DNA from: Streptomyces sp. Ncost-T10-10d
GTDB taxonomy: Bacteria; Actinomycetota; Actinomycetes; Streptomycetales; Streptomycetaceae
Direction: 5' to 3'
Assembly (NCBI RefSeq): GCF_900091955.1
Contig: NZ_FMDF01000144.1
Span: 1-64,000 of the forward strand
Length of the DNA: 64,000 nucleotides
Part shown: positions 42,132-51,499 of the stretch, one piece after another
Layout of the letters: every line of letters starts with the position of its first letter
How positions within the stretch are numbered: position 1 is the first letter of the stretch
Program-made: the position numbers and the translations under genes
Notes under the pieces: generated by a model
Told to the model about the DNA's origin: nothing
Seen by the model: only the letters and a program-made list of their open reading frames with translations
Database searches by the model: none

Positions 42132-43730
42132 TTACACGGTGGTGCGGGTTTCGTCGCCGGGTGTGGTGTGGGCGGATGCCCGGGAGAGGGCGACGGTGGC
42201 GGTGATCAGCAGCCCGAGCGCGGCTGCGCCACAGGCGACGGCGGGTACGGCTCCGGTGCCGGCCGCCATGACAAGGGCGTCGACGGGACGGGCGAGGAAG
42301 TGCAGACCGGGCAGCCGCCCGGCCAGGACCAGGGCGGGTGCCAGCGCTTCGAGGGCGCAGGCGACGGCGAGTCCGACGGCGGCGGGTTCGGGGAAGCCGT
42401 GCACGGTCAGCAGCCGGGCCAGCAGGAGCAGCACACCGAGCGCGGCCGCCCCGACGAAGGCGCCGCCGCCCCCGTACCCCAGATGCGCGACGTAGAGCAG
42501 CACGGCGAGGACGCACAGGTGGAGTGCGACGGCTCCGAACAACAGGGGGCGCACGCCTGCTGCGAACTCCTCCAGCGCGCGGCTGTCGATGAGTTTGCGG
42601 TGTGCGTGTACGGAGAAGAGGTGCGCGCACCAAGCGGCCGGGGCGACGGAGAGGGCCAGCCCCAGCAGCGGTGCGGGAGTGAGCGTCCAAGGGCCTTCGG
42701 GGCCGCCGCTGAGCACCTGGTCGAGCAGCGCTTCGCCGTACAGGACATAGCCGAGGAGCCAGCAGCCGTACACATGGGCGGCACCCGAGGAACGGCCTTC
42801 GGCGTGCAGGGGGCCGCTGCGCAGGCTGAGGGCGAGTCCGACGATGCCGATGAGCGCTCCGGTGAGGGCGATCGCAAGCCGTCCCTGGCCTCCGAGCATC
42901 CCCTCGGTGAGCCTCAGTGCGCCGGCGGTCGCGATGCAGGCCGCGCCCGGCACCAGTGCGCGGAGGGACCAGGCGGCGCGCGTCTCGGTGTCGCGCTCCG
43001 GCGCGCGGAGCGCTATTGCGGGCTTTTGTGTTACGGCGGGTACCCGGGCGAAGAGCTCCTCGGCGAGCGAGAAGACATCGCGGTGCCGGTAGCGGGCGGC
43101 GGCGCGGTCGGTGACGCCATGGGCTTCGAGCCCGGCGGCGATCTCCAGCGGATCGACGGCCCGCTCGCACAGCTCGCGATGACGGTGCATCAGCGATTTC
43201 ACGGGGTCGGCGGGACCGCGGCGCGAGGCGTTGAGCTTGCGCGCCGGAGCGGCACGCGCGATCTCGGGGGCGCGGGGAGCCACAGCCCTCTCTGCGGAGG
43301 TCTGCTCCGCGAAGGCCTGCTCTACGGGAACCTGATCTGCGGCGGTGTTCTCCGCAGTGGGTTTCTCCGTGGCCGCGTTCCCCGTGGCCGCGTTCCCCAT
43401 GGCCGCGTTCCCCATGGCCGCGTTCCCCGCAGTTTTCGGTGCGGAGGCGGGGTCGGCGTCCGGAACCGAAGGGGGACGACCGGCCTCGGCCGATACGTCA
43501 CCGGCCTCGACGACCCGAGAAGCCTCGTTCCGAACATCCTCGTCCGGCACGCCCACGGGCTCGACCGCAGCTGCCGCCACCGCTGCCGGGTCCGGGTCCG
43601 GCGGGCCCCACACCGGCTCCGAGATCTCGGCGACGAGTGTCTCGGAGACGAGCGCCCGCGAGCGGAGGTCCCAGCTTCCGCCGGTGGTCGGTGCGGCGGG
43701 TGCGTCGGACACGTCGGTCGGGCCGCCCAT
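42132..43730 (-). CDS. polytopic membrane protein of the polysaccharide operon
   Basis: 532 aa from ATG 43730, with GGAGGAA 5 nt upstream. Residues 1-150 are disordered and Ala/Pro/Glu-rich and include four tandem GNAA[M/T] repeats. A soluble helical part follows (SLMHRHRELCERAVDPLEIA). From about residue 225 there are eight or nine hydrophobic segments to the end. By position between the PelF-like enzyme and the epimerase it could be the flippase or transporter (a PelG counterpart), but I see no recognisable motif, so this is inference. Confidence 0.75.
   Translation of the reverse strand: MGGPTDVSDAPAAPTTGGSWDLRSRALVSETLVAEISEPVWGPPDPDPAAVAAAAVEPVGVPDEDVRNEASRVVEAGDVSAEAGRPPSVPDADPASAPKTAGNAAMGNAAMGNAATGNAATEKPTAENTAADQVPVEQAFAEQTSAERAVAPRAPEIARAAPARKLNASRRGPADPVKSLMHRHRELCERAVDPLEIAAGLEAHGVTDRAAARYRHRDVFSLAEELFARVPAVTQKPAIALRAPERDTETRAAWSLRALVPGAACIATAGALRLTEGMLGGQGRLAIALTGALIGIVGLALSLRSGPLHAEGRSSGAAHVYGCWLLGYVLYGEALLDQVLSGGPEGPWTLTPAPLLGLALSVAPAAWCAHLFSVHAHRKLIDSRALEEFAAGVRPLLFGAVALHLCVLAVLLYVAHLGYGGGGAFVGAAALGVLLLLARLLTVHGFPEPAAVGLAVACALEALAPALVLAGRLPGLHFLARPVDALVMAAGTGAVPAVACGAAALGLLITATVALSRASAHTTPGDETRTTV
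43371..43430. repeat. four tandem 15-bp repeats inside the membrane-protein gene
   Basis: Four copies of GGCCGCGTTCCCC[A/G][T/C] encode GNAA[M/T] units. Near-identity at DNA level suggests recent slippage, and copy number probably varies among strains. Confidence 0.85.
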
Positions 43731-43815
43731 GGTGGTTCCTCCGTGATCGTCGCCGACTGCGTCGGACCGTCCCGGCCCGCCGTCGCAGCCCGGCCCGGCC
43801 GTCCCCTGCTGCTCT

Positions 43816-45672
43816 TCACACATCGCCGCCACCCGATCCCCGCACTCCCGCGCAGACGGTCCTCGGCTCGGCGGCCCGGCGGGGTGTGCGGTCGGCCGCA
43901 CCTGCCGGGACGGGGCCCGAGGCTGCCCACGGGCCCCGGACGTGCGCCTCGGGCGGAGTGGCGAACGGGCGCGGTTCGCCGTCGGTATTCACCGTGTCGG
44001 CCTCTCTGCGCACCGGGGCGTGCGAGATCAGCTCCAGGTAGATGCCGCGAAATGCCGCGAGGTTCTGTTCGACGGTGAAGAGTTCGAGCGCACGGGCGCG
44101 CGCCGCCGCTCCGAGCCGCGCGCGGCGCTCGGGGTCACGCAGCAGTGCGAGGCAGGCGTCGGCGAGCGCCCTGGGATTGCGTGGGGGCACCACGAGCCCG
44201 GTACCGCCGATGACTTCGACCACCGCACCGACGTCCGTCGACACCGTGGCCCGTCCGCAGAACATCGCCTCGACGAGGCTGATCGGGAAGCCCTCGACCA
44301 CGCTGGAGAGGACGACGACCCCGCCCGCCGCATAGGCCTCCGAGAGATCCGGCACCTCGGCTCCGCCGATGTCCTCGAAGGAGACCGGGTTGTCGCCGAC
44401 AGCGTGTGCGTCCGTGGCCTCGTCGGGGAACAGCTGGGCGGCGAGCGCCCGGCAGTGCGCGAGATAGGTGGCGCCTTCCGGGCCCTGCGCCGGAGCGCCG
44501 ATGATCCGCAGCCGGGCGCCCGGTTCGGCCTTCCGCACCTCCGCGAAGGCGTGCAGCAGCGCGATCAGGTCCTTGGCGGGCTCGATCCGGCCGACCCAGA
44601 CCAGCGTGTCGTCGGGACCGCTGTCGCCGCTCTCCCCCAGGGCCGTGAACCGGCCCGACTCCATGCCGGGGTGGACTGTGCGCAGTTTCTCGTGCCCGGC
44701 ACCGCACCGTTCCTGCCAGCGGCGGGTGTGGGTGTTGCCGGGGGTGACGATCGCGGCCTGCCGGTACACCTCGGTGGCGAGCCGTCGGTGGAAGTTGGCG
44801 AGCAGGGCGCGTACCGGCGCGCTCAGAGGGGTGTCGGTCGCTCCGAGGTAGTGCGCCCGCAGTTGCACGCCGTGCTCGGTGACCAGCAGCGGTACCCCGA
44901 AGAAGCGTTTGGCCAGCAGCCCCGGCAGCGCCGCGGCACCACCGGATGTGGCGTGGCAGAGGTCGACCGCGCCGAGGCTCTCCTCGTCGTACCAGTCGAG
45001 GGAGAGCGGGCGCAGTACCCGGTCGAGCTCCCGGGCGAGGGCGAGGAAGTCGGGGACGGTGGCGGTCTGGACGGTGCGCCCGGTGCCCGGGGCACGGCAG
45101 GCGGCTTCGAGTACGCGTACCGCGGTTTCGGAGCGGAGCGCCGCCGGGAGCCCCCCGTGTTCGCGGGCCAGTTCGGCCAGTCCGTACAGGCCGTCCGTGA
45201 ACTGCGCGTCCGCGGCGCCGACGGCCGTACGCCCTGCACGCCCGTCTTCGCTCCGTTCACCGAAACCCGCGCCGCCCCCGCTCGCGCCTGCGGCATCGTC
45301 CTCGCCGCTCGTCGCACCCGCCGCGCAGACGGAGGTCGCGAGAGCCGTGAAGTACGCCGTGAAGCGCCGTCGTTCGCGCCGTCGATACGAGCGTCCGCCC
45401 CCGCCCGTCACCATCCGGGCGAGCGGCCCCCTGGAGGCGTGGGTACCCAGGATGTCCTCGTCGGCCGTCCACAGCGACGCCGTCCGCACCCGGCTGACCT
45501 GTGCCGGAAGCTGGACCCAGCCCTGCTCTTCCTGTTCGGCGGAGCGGCTGAGCGCGAAGAGATCGAACTCGTGCTGCGAGAGTCCGCGCACCAGACGGTC
45601 GCACCAGAGTCTGGACTCACCGGTCGCATACGGATAACCACCGTCGGTGAGGAGTCCGATCCGCACGAGCAC
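43816..45672 (-). CDS. PelF-like glycosyltransferase (GT4)
   Basis: 618 aa from GTG 45672 (a second GTG at 45666), with AAGGGAG about 9 nt upstream. The N-terminal domain, GLLTDGGYPYATGESRLWCD, is that of PelF/DUF3492 glycosyltransferases. A poorly ordered Ala/Gly insertion lies at about 115-150. The GT4 C-terminal domain carries VGRIEPAKD, EVPDLSEAYAAG, and the E-x7-E motif in VVEGFPISLVEA. PelF uses UDP-sugars to build the Pel polysaccharide. It is the first gene of the leftward four-gene operon. The last 60 residues are disordered. Confidence 0.88.
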   Translation of the reverse strand: MLVRIGLLTDGGYPYATGESRLWCDRLVRGLSQHEFDLFALSRSAEQEEQGWVQLPAQVSRVRTASLWTADEDILGTHASRGPLARMVTGGGGRSYRRRERRRFTAYFTALATSVCAAGATSGEDDAAGASGGGAGFGERSEDGRAGRTAVGAADAQFTDGLYGLAELAREHGGLPAALRSETAVRVLEAACRAPGTGRTVQTATVPDFLALARELDRVLRPLSLDWYDEESLGAVDLCHATSGGAAALPGLLAKRFFGVPLLVTEHGVQLRAHYLGATDTPLSAPVRALLANFHRRLATEVYRQAAIVTPGNTHTRRWQERCGAGHEKLRTVHPGMESGRFTALGESGDSGPDDTLVWVGRIEPAKDLIALLHAFAEVRKAEPGARLRIIGAPAQGPEGATYLAHCRALAAQLFPDEATDAHAVGDNPVSFEDIGGAEVPDLSEAYAAGGVVVLSSVVEGFPISLVEAMFCGRATVSTDVGAVVEVIGGTGLVVPPRNPRALADACLALLRDPERRARLGAAARARALELFTVEQNLAAFRGIYLELISHAPVRREADTVNTDGEPRPFATPPEAHVRGPWAASGPVPAGAADRTPRRAAEPRTVCAGVRGSGGGDV

Positions 45673-45746
45673 ACCCCCGATCTCCCTTGTGGTCGGCCGC
45701 CGTTGGAACGGCGACTCACAGCGGGACGACCGTAAGCGGATACGCC

Positions 45747-45780
45747 GGTGGTGCGACGGACGGTTGTCCGTCGCGCCACC
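45747..45780 (-). terminator. terminator of the ABC transporter operon
   Basis: A 15-bp stem with one wobble pair (45747-45761 and 45766-45780) and loop GGTT lies 77 bp past the last transporter gene and 75 bp before the glycosyltransferase start, separating the two leftward operons. Confidence 0.65.
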
Positions 45781-45856
45781 GAAAGGGGTGAACCGTCGTA
45801 ACTTTCCCGCCCCGATAGCGTTCTGTCGCGCTATGGGGGTGATCGGTCACGCAGGG

Positions 45857-47476
45857 TCAGGCGGCGGCCAGTTCCCTGCGGGCTGCGCGGCGCACTGCCG
45901 CGAGCGCCGGATCGAGCGCGGGAACGGCAGCCAGGAGCTGCTTGGTGTACGGGTCCCGGGGATCTCCGTACACCTGGTCCACCTCACCCTGCTCGACGAT
46001 CCGGCCCCGTCGCATGACGGCGACCCGGTCGCTGACCTGCCGTACGACGGCGAGGTCGTGCGCGATGAAGACCAGGGCGAGCCCCAGCTCCCGCTGCAAC
46101 TGCGCCAGCAGGGCCGTCACCTGGGCCTGGGTCGTCACATCGAGTGCGGAGACGGCCTCGTCGCAGACGATCAGTTCCGGCTCGGCGGCCAGCGCCCGTG
46201 CGATCCCGACGCGCTGGCGCTGTCCGCCGCTGAACTCGTGCGGGTAGCGGTCGTACTGCTCGGGGTCGAGCCCGACCCGCTTCAGCAGATCCCGTACCCG
46301 GGCCCGGATCACGGCCTCGTCGCGCTCCCCGGAAGCCCGCAGCGGGTCGGCGACCGATTCGCCGATCGAGCGGCGCGGATTGAGGGAGGAGACGGGGTCC
46401 TGGAAGACCATCTGCACCCGGGCCCGGCGGGTGAGCCGCCCGGAGGTGGGCTCCAGCAGTCCTACGAGCATCCGCCCGAGCGTGGTCTTGCCGCTGCCGC
46501 TCTCGCCGACGATGCCGAGGGTTTCGCCGCGCCGGACGGTGAGGGAGACACCGTCGACGGCGGCGAGGGCGGATTTGCCCCTGCCGAAGACCTGCCGGAC
46601 GTCGACGGCTTCGACGAGCGGATCGCTCCCGACGACTCCCTCACCGTCGGCGGATGCCCCGCCCTCGTCCACGGCCGGTTTCTCGTCCGAGGCCGCCGGG
46701 CGCGCCGGGATGCGCGGCACCGCCGCCAGCAGCGCCTGCGTGTACGGCTCGCGCGGCGCCACGAGCACCTCGCCCACCGGCCCCCGCTCCACCGCCCGCC
46801 CCGACTGCATGACCAGAACCTCGTCGACCGATTCGGCCGCCACGCCCACGTCATGCGTGACCAGCAGCAACCCCATGCCCGTCTCCCGCCGCAGATTGTG
46901 CAGCAGGTCCAGGATCTGGGCCTGGACGGTGACGTCCAGGGCGGTCGTCGGCTCGTCGGCGATCAGCAGCTGGGGTTCGCAGGCCAGGGCCATCGCGATC
47001 AGTGCGCGCTGCCGCATCCCGCCGGAGAACTCGTGCGGCCGGGACCGGGAGCGCCGTACCGCGTCGGGAATCCCGACCCGGTCCAGCACCTCGACGGCCC
47101 GGGCCCGCGCCACCCGCCGGGAGACACGGTTGTGGACCCGGTACACCTGGGCGATCTGGTCGCCCACCGCGTAGTACGGGTCCAGCGAGGACAACGGGTC
47201 CTGGAAGACCATCGCCGCCTTCGCGCCCCGCAGGGCGCGCAGTTCCGCGTCGTCCGCCGCGGTCACGTCCACTCCGGCGACCCGGATCGAGCCGCCGACC
47301 CTGGCCCCGGTCCCCCGGTGCAGTCCGAGCAGGGCGTACGCCGACGCGCTCTTGCCGGAGCCGGACTCACCGACGACGCCGAGTGCGCCGCCGGCCTCCA
47401 GCGAGAACGACAGCTTCTCCACCGCGCGTACGTCGCCGAACGAGATCGAGAGATCGGAGACTTCGACCAGGCTCAT
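45857..47476 (-). CDS. ABC transporter, fused double ATPase (DppD-DppF type)
   Basis: 539 aa from ATG 47476. Two complete ATPase halves are joined: the first has GESGSGKSAS, EFSGGMRQRALIAMALA and LLIADEPTTALD; the second has GESGSGKTTLG, EFSGGQRQRVGIARALA and VCDEAVSALD. A short acidic linker lies between them. Both carry the oligopeptide-transporter C-terminal signature (RDPYTKQLLAAVP, REPYTQALLAAVP). It energises the permeases encoded upstream. Its ATG overlaps the TGA of the first permease by 4 nt. Confidence 0.93.
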   Translation of the reverse strand: MSLVEVSDLSISFGDVRAVEKLSFSLEAGGALGVVGESGSGKSASAYALLGLHRGTGARVGGSIRVAGVDVTAADDAELRALRGAKAAMVFQDPLSSLDPYYAVGDQIAQVYRVHNRVSRRVARARAVEVLDRVGIPDAVRRSRSRPHEFSGGMRQRALIAMALACEPQLLIADEPTTALDVTVQAQILDLLHNLRRETGMGLLLVTHDVGVAAESVDEVLVMQSGRAVERGPVGEVLVAPREPYTQALLAAVPRIPARPAASDEKPAVDEGGASADGEGVVGSDPLVEAVDVRQVFGRGKSALAAVDGVSLTVRRGETLGIVGESGSGKTTLGRMLVGLLEPTSGRLTRRARVQMVFQDPVSSLNPRRSIGESVADPLRASGERDEAVIRARVRDLLKRVGLDPEQYDRYPHEFSGGQRQRVGIARALAAEPELIVCDEAVSALDVTTQAQVTALLAQLQRELGLALVFIAHDLAVVRQVSDRVAVMRRGRIVEQGEVDQVYGDPRDPYTKQLLAAVPALDPALAAVRRAARRELAAA

Positions 47477-48462
47477 GCCAGCACCACCCGTCGGTCGGCC
47501 ATCGCCTGCAGAATGTCCGCGACGGCATTGGCAAGGACGACGAAGAATCCGGTGACGAGCACCAGACCGACGACCACCGGAAGGTCCACGTGCTTCACGG
47601 CGTCGACGAGTTCGCGGCCGACCCCCGGGATCCCGAAGAGGGATTCGGTGAGTACGGCACCGCCGAACATCGAGCCGATATCCAGTGCACCGAGCGCAAT
47701 CACCGGCGCCAGCGCACCGCGCAGAGCGTGCCGCCCCACCAGTGCCCGCTCGCTGACCCCGTACGCCCTGAAGGTGCGCACATGGTCCTCGGCCAGGGTC
47801 TCCAGCATCGAGGCCCGGGTCATCCGGGCGTACGGGGCCGCGGACACCAGCGCCAGCGAGATCCAGGGCAGCAGCAGGTTCCAGGCCCACTGCTCGGGGT
47901 TCTCGGTAAGGGGCACATAGTCCGGGAACGGCAGGATCTGGAGCGCCGTGACCAGGATGATGATCAGCAGCAGGCCGATGACGAAGACCGGTGTGGCCAT
48001 ACCGGCCAGAGTGATCCCGGTGAGGATGCGCTCGGTCGGCCGGCCGCGCCGCCACACCGACAGCAGCCCGGTGCCGACACCGAGCAGCATCCACAGCACG
48101 AAGGCGCCGAGGGCGAGTGAAGCGGTCGCCGGGAGCTTGGCCAGGATCAGCTCGGTGACCTGCTGGTCGCTCTGGTACGAGAGCCCCAGGCAGGGCGCCT
48201 GGCAGTGCAGCACCCCGGTTCCGGTCGAGTAGTCGCGGCCGACGAAGAGACCCTGGAGGAAGTGCGCGTACTGCGTGTACAACGGGTCGCCCAGGTGCAG
48301 TTGTTCGCTGACCTGTGCCACCTGCGCGGGCGAGCAGCGCGGACCGCAGGCGATCTGTGCGACGTTGCCGGGGGCGACGTAGAAGGCCGCGTAGACGACG
48401 ATGCTGAGCGCGAGCAGCACGAAGAGCGCCCCGCCGAGGCGCCTGAGCAGGAACCACCTCAT
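47473..48462 (-). CDS. ABC transporter permease (DppB type)
   Basis: 329 aa from ATG 48462, six membrane segments beginning LLRRLGGALFVLLALSIVVY. The cytoplasmic EAA loop is seen as ARMTRASMLETLAEDHVRTFRAYGV, and FGIPGVGRELVDAV follows, as in DppB/OppB. An unusual extracytoplasmic segment between segments 1 and 2 carries two Cys pairs (CGPRC and CQAPC). It overlaps both neighbours by 4 nt (ATGA), so the operon is translationally coupled. Confidence 0.93.
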   Translation of the reverse strand: MRWFLLRRLGGALFVLLALSIVVYAAFYVAPGNVAQIACGPRCSPAQVAQVSEQLHLGDPLYTQYAHFLQGLFVGRDYSTGTGVLHCQAPCLGLSYQSDQQVTELILAKLPATASLALGAFVLWMLLGVGTGLLSVWRRGRPTERILTGITLAGMATPVFVIGLLLIIILVTALQILPFPDYVPLTENPEQWAWNLLLPWISLALVSAAPYARMTRASMLETLAEDHVRTFRAYGVSERALVGRHALRGALAPVIALGALDIGSMFGGAVLTESLFGIPGVGRELVDAVKHVDLPVVVGLVLVTGFFVVLANAVADILQAMADRRVVLA

Positions 48463-49442
48463 GCGTCGGCCTCCTTCTTGCGGCCGGTGCCGATCCGCAG
48501 CCGGGATGCGGCGCGTGGGTCGAGTGCGGTGCGTACGCCCTCGCCGAGGACGGTCAGCGCCAGCACGGTGACGAAGAGCAGCAGGGCGGGGATCAGCAGA
48601 TAGGTGGGCGCCGCCTGGTACCAGGTGTCGGCGTCGCTGAGCATCTGTCCCCAGGAGGGTGTGGGCGGTTTGATGCCGACGCCGAGAAAGGACAGGGCCG
48701 CTTCGACGACGATGTCGGCCGGGAAGAGCAGCACGGCGTACGTGATGACGGGGGCGGCCAGTGCGGGCAGCAGTTCGCGCCTGGCGATCTGCCAGGAGCC
48801 CCAGCCGCTGAGCCGGGCGGCGGAGACATGGTCGAGCGATTTCAGCGCGAGCGTCTGGGCGCGCACGATCTTCGAGATGCCGGACCAGCCGACCAGGCCG
48901 ATGATCACGGCGATCAGGACCGGGCGCGGGAAGCTCGTGGGGACGACGGCGAGCGCGCCGAGCGCGATCACCATGACGGGCAGGGCGACCACGACGTCGG
49001 TGACGCGGCTGAGTGCCTGGTCGATGAAGCGGTTGCCGAGCCCGGCCGCGAGGCCGACGCCGACCCCGATGATCACCTGGAGCAGGGTGGCGGCGAGCGC
49101 GACGCCGAGCGAGACCCGTGCCCCGTGGACGACGCGTGCGAACAGGTCGCGTCCGGTGAGCGGTTCGACGCCGAGCCAGTGCTCGGCGCTGATCCCGCCG
49201 AAGGAACCGAGGGGCACCCCGCCGGTGGCGGAGTCGACGAGATCCGGGTGGTACGTGGTGGGGTCCTGGCCCTCGATGCCCGCGAGCAGAGGTGCGGCGA
49301 GCGCGATCAGGACCAGCAGGGCGACGACGACGGCCGCCACGAGGGCCGCGCGCCGGGCGCGCAGCCGCCGCCAGAACGGATGGCCCGCGGAGGCGGGGAC
49401 CGTGGCGGTCCCCGCCTCCTCGACCAGTAGTGCTTCGGCCAT
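48459..49442 (-). CDS. ABC transporter permease (DppC type)
   Basis: 327 aa from ATG 49442. After a short N-terminal tail there are six membrane segments (AALVAAVVVALLVLIALAAPLL first), the HWLGVEPLTGRDLFARVVHG entry motif of DppC/OppC, and the EAA loop ALKSLDHVSAARLSGWGSW. It forms the channel together with the DppB-type partner. The stop of the binding-protein gene lies 2 bp upstream. Confidence 0.93.
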   Translation of the reverse strand: MAEALLVEEAGTATVPASAGHPFWRRLRARRAALVAAVVVALLVLIALAAPLLAGIEGQDPTTYHPDLVDSATGGVPLGSFGGISAEHWLGVEPLTGRDLFARVVHGARVSLGVALAATLLQVIIGVGVGLAAGLGNRFIDQALSRVTDVVVALPVMVIALGALAVVPTSFPRPVLIAVIIGLVGWSGISKIVRAQTLALKSLDHVSAARLSGWGSWQIARRELLPALAAPVITYAVLLFPADIVVEAALSFLGVGIKPPTPSWGQMLSDADTWYQAAPTYLLIPALLLFVTVLALTVLGEGVRTALDPRAASRLRIGTGRKKEADA

Positions 49443-49444
49443 GG

Positions 49445-51169
49445 TTACTTGACCGCGACCTGGGAGATGTCGAGTACACCGGTCCAGTCGCTGATCACTA
49501 CGTTCTTGATGGACTCGCCGTACAGGCGCTTGTAGACCGGGTGGAACAGCGGCACGGTCAGGGCCTGCTCACCGACCTTCTTGTCGAGCGCGCCCCAGCG
49601 CTTCGCGGCGGCGCTCAGGTCGGTCAGCTTGTTGATCTCGTCGATCTCCTTGTTGACCGCGGGGTCGTTCAGCTGGCCGGAGTTGAAGTTGTAGCCGGAC
49701 TTGACGATCTGGCGTCCGTCGAAGATCGGTGCGAAGAAGGGCCCGCCGGACGGCCAGTCGGCACCCCAGCCGCCGAGGAAGAAGCCGGGCTCGCTCTTCA
49801 CGTTGTAGACCGTGTCGGAATAGTCGTTGCTCTCCAGGCCCCGGAGCTTGACGGTGATGCCGGCCTTCTTCAGCGCCTCCTGGAGCGCGGTGGCGATCTC
49901 CGGGCTCGTCGCGAAGTCCTTGTCGTTGGAGTGCGTGAGGGTGACGGTCAGCCCCTTGGGGTAGCCGGCCTCCTTCAGCAGTTCCTTGGCCTTGGCGGCG
50001 TTGCCGGACTTCCCGGCCGGGAAGTGGTCGTACGGGGTGTACCCGAAGGCCTTCTGGTCGGGGAGGAAGGTGGTGGCGGCCTCGGCGAGCGAGGAACCGC
50101 CGGCCGCGTTGACCACGGAGGAGCGGTCGACGGCGTACGAAATCGCCTGGCGCACCTTCGGGTTGTCGAACGGCTTCACCTTCGGGTTGAAGGCGATGTA
50201 GTTGGTGTAGCCGAAGTGGCCGGTACCGACGCGGGCGGCGAGCTTCTTGTCACCGGTGACCTTGGCGAGCTCGGCCGGGCCCAGGTTGGTGTCGGTGGTG
50301 ACGGCGGCCGCGTCGGCACCCTGCGATGCGGAGAGGCGCTGGTTGATGACGGCGGAGTCGAGCCCGGAACGCACGTCGATCCGGTCGGGGTAGGCCTTGC
50401 GCTCCTCGTCGGTCGCGGCCGACCAGTGCGGGTTGCGCTCCAGAACGAGGCGCTCGCCGTCGCCCTCGTTCCTGACGACCTTGTACGGCCCCGAGGAGAT
50501 CGGGTGCTCCTCGTACTTGGTGCCCTTGTCCTTGGCCTTCGGCACCGGGGTCGTCTGGGTCTGCGTGGCCAGGAAGGGGAATTCGCCCTCCGGCTTGTTG
50601 AGGTGGAAGACGATCGTCTTCGCATCGGGCGTCTCGATCGAGTCGAGGCCCTTCTTGTCCTTGTACGGGCCCTGGTAGTCGGCCCCGCCGATCAGCCAGT
50701 CGCGCAGGTAGGGCGCACCGCCGGAGAGCTCGGCGGCGAAGGAGCGCTCGATGCCGTACTTGATGTCGGCACTCGTGATCGCGGTGCCGTCCTCGTACTT
50801 CAGGCCGTCCTTGAGGGTGTACGTCCACACGGTGGCGTTCTTGCTGGGCGTGCCCAGGTCGGTCGCCAGGTCGGGGACGACCTTCGCGCCGGCCGCGCCG
50901 TCCTCCCGGTTGCGGGTGGTGAGCGTACGGAAGACGAGGGACGGAACGTTGCCGCCGCCGGAGGTGTAGAGCCGGGCGGGGTCGAAGTCCTCCTGCGGCT
51001 TGCCGTTGAGGACGGTGAGCGTGCCGCCCTTCCCGGGCGCGCCCGCTGCGCCGGAATTTCCGCCGCTGTCCTTGCTGTCCTGGGGCCCGCAGGCCGCGGC
51101 ACCCGCGGCCACGAGGAGTACTGCGGCGGCCGCTGCCACGCGGCGCGATATGACGGACGGTTGACGCAT
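49445..51169 (-). CDS. ABC transporter substrate-binding lipoprotein (DppA/OppA family, SBP_bac_5)
   Basis: 574 aa from ATG 51169. The signal peptide ends in the lipobox GAAAC (C27). The family-5 binding fold is recognisable: TLTVLNGKPQEDFDPARLY, YTLKDGLKYEDGTAITSADI (the family signature), SSGPYKVVRNEGDGERLVLERNPHW and a C-terminal FHPVYKRLYGESIKNV. Such proteins bind peptides, nickel, opines or related compounds; the ligand here is not predictable by sequence, but the leader suggests a sulfur link. Confidence 0.93.
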   Translation of the reverse strand: MRQPSVISRRVAAAAAVLLVAAGAAACGPQDSKDSGGNSGAAGAPGKGGTLTVLNGKPQEDFDPARLYTSGGGNVPSLVFRTLTTRNREDGAAGAKVVPDLATDLGTPSKNATVWTYTLKDGLKYEDGTAITSADIKYGIERSFAAELSGGAPYLRDWLIGGADYQGPYKDKKGLDSIETPDAKTIVFHLNKPEGEFPFLATQTQTTPVPKAKDKGTKYEEHPISSGPYKVVRNEGDGERLVLERNPHWSAATDEERKAYPDRIDVRSGLDSAVINQRLSASQGADAAAVTTDTNLGPAELAKVTGDKKLAARVGTGHFGYTNYIAFNPKVKPFDNPKVRQAISYAVDRSSVVNAAGGSSLAEAATTFLPDQKAFGYTPYDHFPAGKSGNAAKAKELLKEAGYPKGLTVTLTHSNDKDFATSPEIATALQEALKKAGITVKLRGLESNDYSDTVYNVKSEPGFFLGGWGADWPSGGPFFAPIFDGRQIVKSGYNFNSGQLNDPAVNKEIDEINKLTDLSAAAKRWGALDKKVGEQALTVPLFHPVYKRLYGESIKNVVISDWTGVLDISQVAVK

Positions 51170-51191
51170 CGGAAGATGACCTCTCGGAGTA

Positions 51192-51232
51192 CTGCCTGAA
51201 GAAAAGAACGGAGGGAATTTCCGTGCAGGCAG
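51192..51232 (-). other. leader hairpin before the binding-protein gene
   Basis: CTGCCTG (51232-51226) pairs with CAGGCAG (51198-51192). Inside, ACGGA can pair with TCCGT, followed by TCTTTTCTT. It lies between the Cys-Cys upstream ORF and the binding-protein start and could act in attenuation. Confidence 0.4.
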
Positions 51233-51396
51233 CAACGAGAGCGAGTGCACACAACCGGTCGGCACATGGAAAAGATGACCGGAACACTGAGACTGTCGCG
51301 CCTGCGGACGGAGTGCGCCCAGGCGCGGCAGTCGTGCATGGTCGTCCGGGCCGTTTCAGGGCTCGGGCAGAGGGCCGACGCGCGCTCGGGCAGGCG

Positions 51397-51492
51397 TCAG
51401 CAACAGTGGATGTCGGCGACGCTGTGCCCGGTCACACCGATGAGCGCCAGCTCTATGGCGGCGCGTTCGGGGGTGACGGGGCTGCGTGACAT
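51397..51492 (-). CDS. leaderless upstream ORF ending Cys-Cys (31 aa)
   Basis: ATG at 51492 and TGA at 51397. The peptide begins MSRSPVTPERAAIELALIG and ends HSVADIHCC. The ATG coincides with the predicted transcription start (7 nt after the -10), so it would be translated leaderless. Leaderless short ORFs ending in consecutive Cys codons are known cysteine-responsive attenuators of sulfur genes in mycobacteria. It precedes the ABC transporter operon by 227 nt. Confidence 0.6.
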   Translation of the reverse strand: MSRSPVTPERAAIELALIGVTGHSVADIHCC

Positions 51493-51499
51493 GCCGAGA

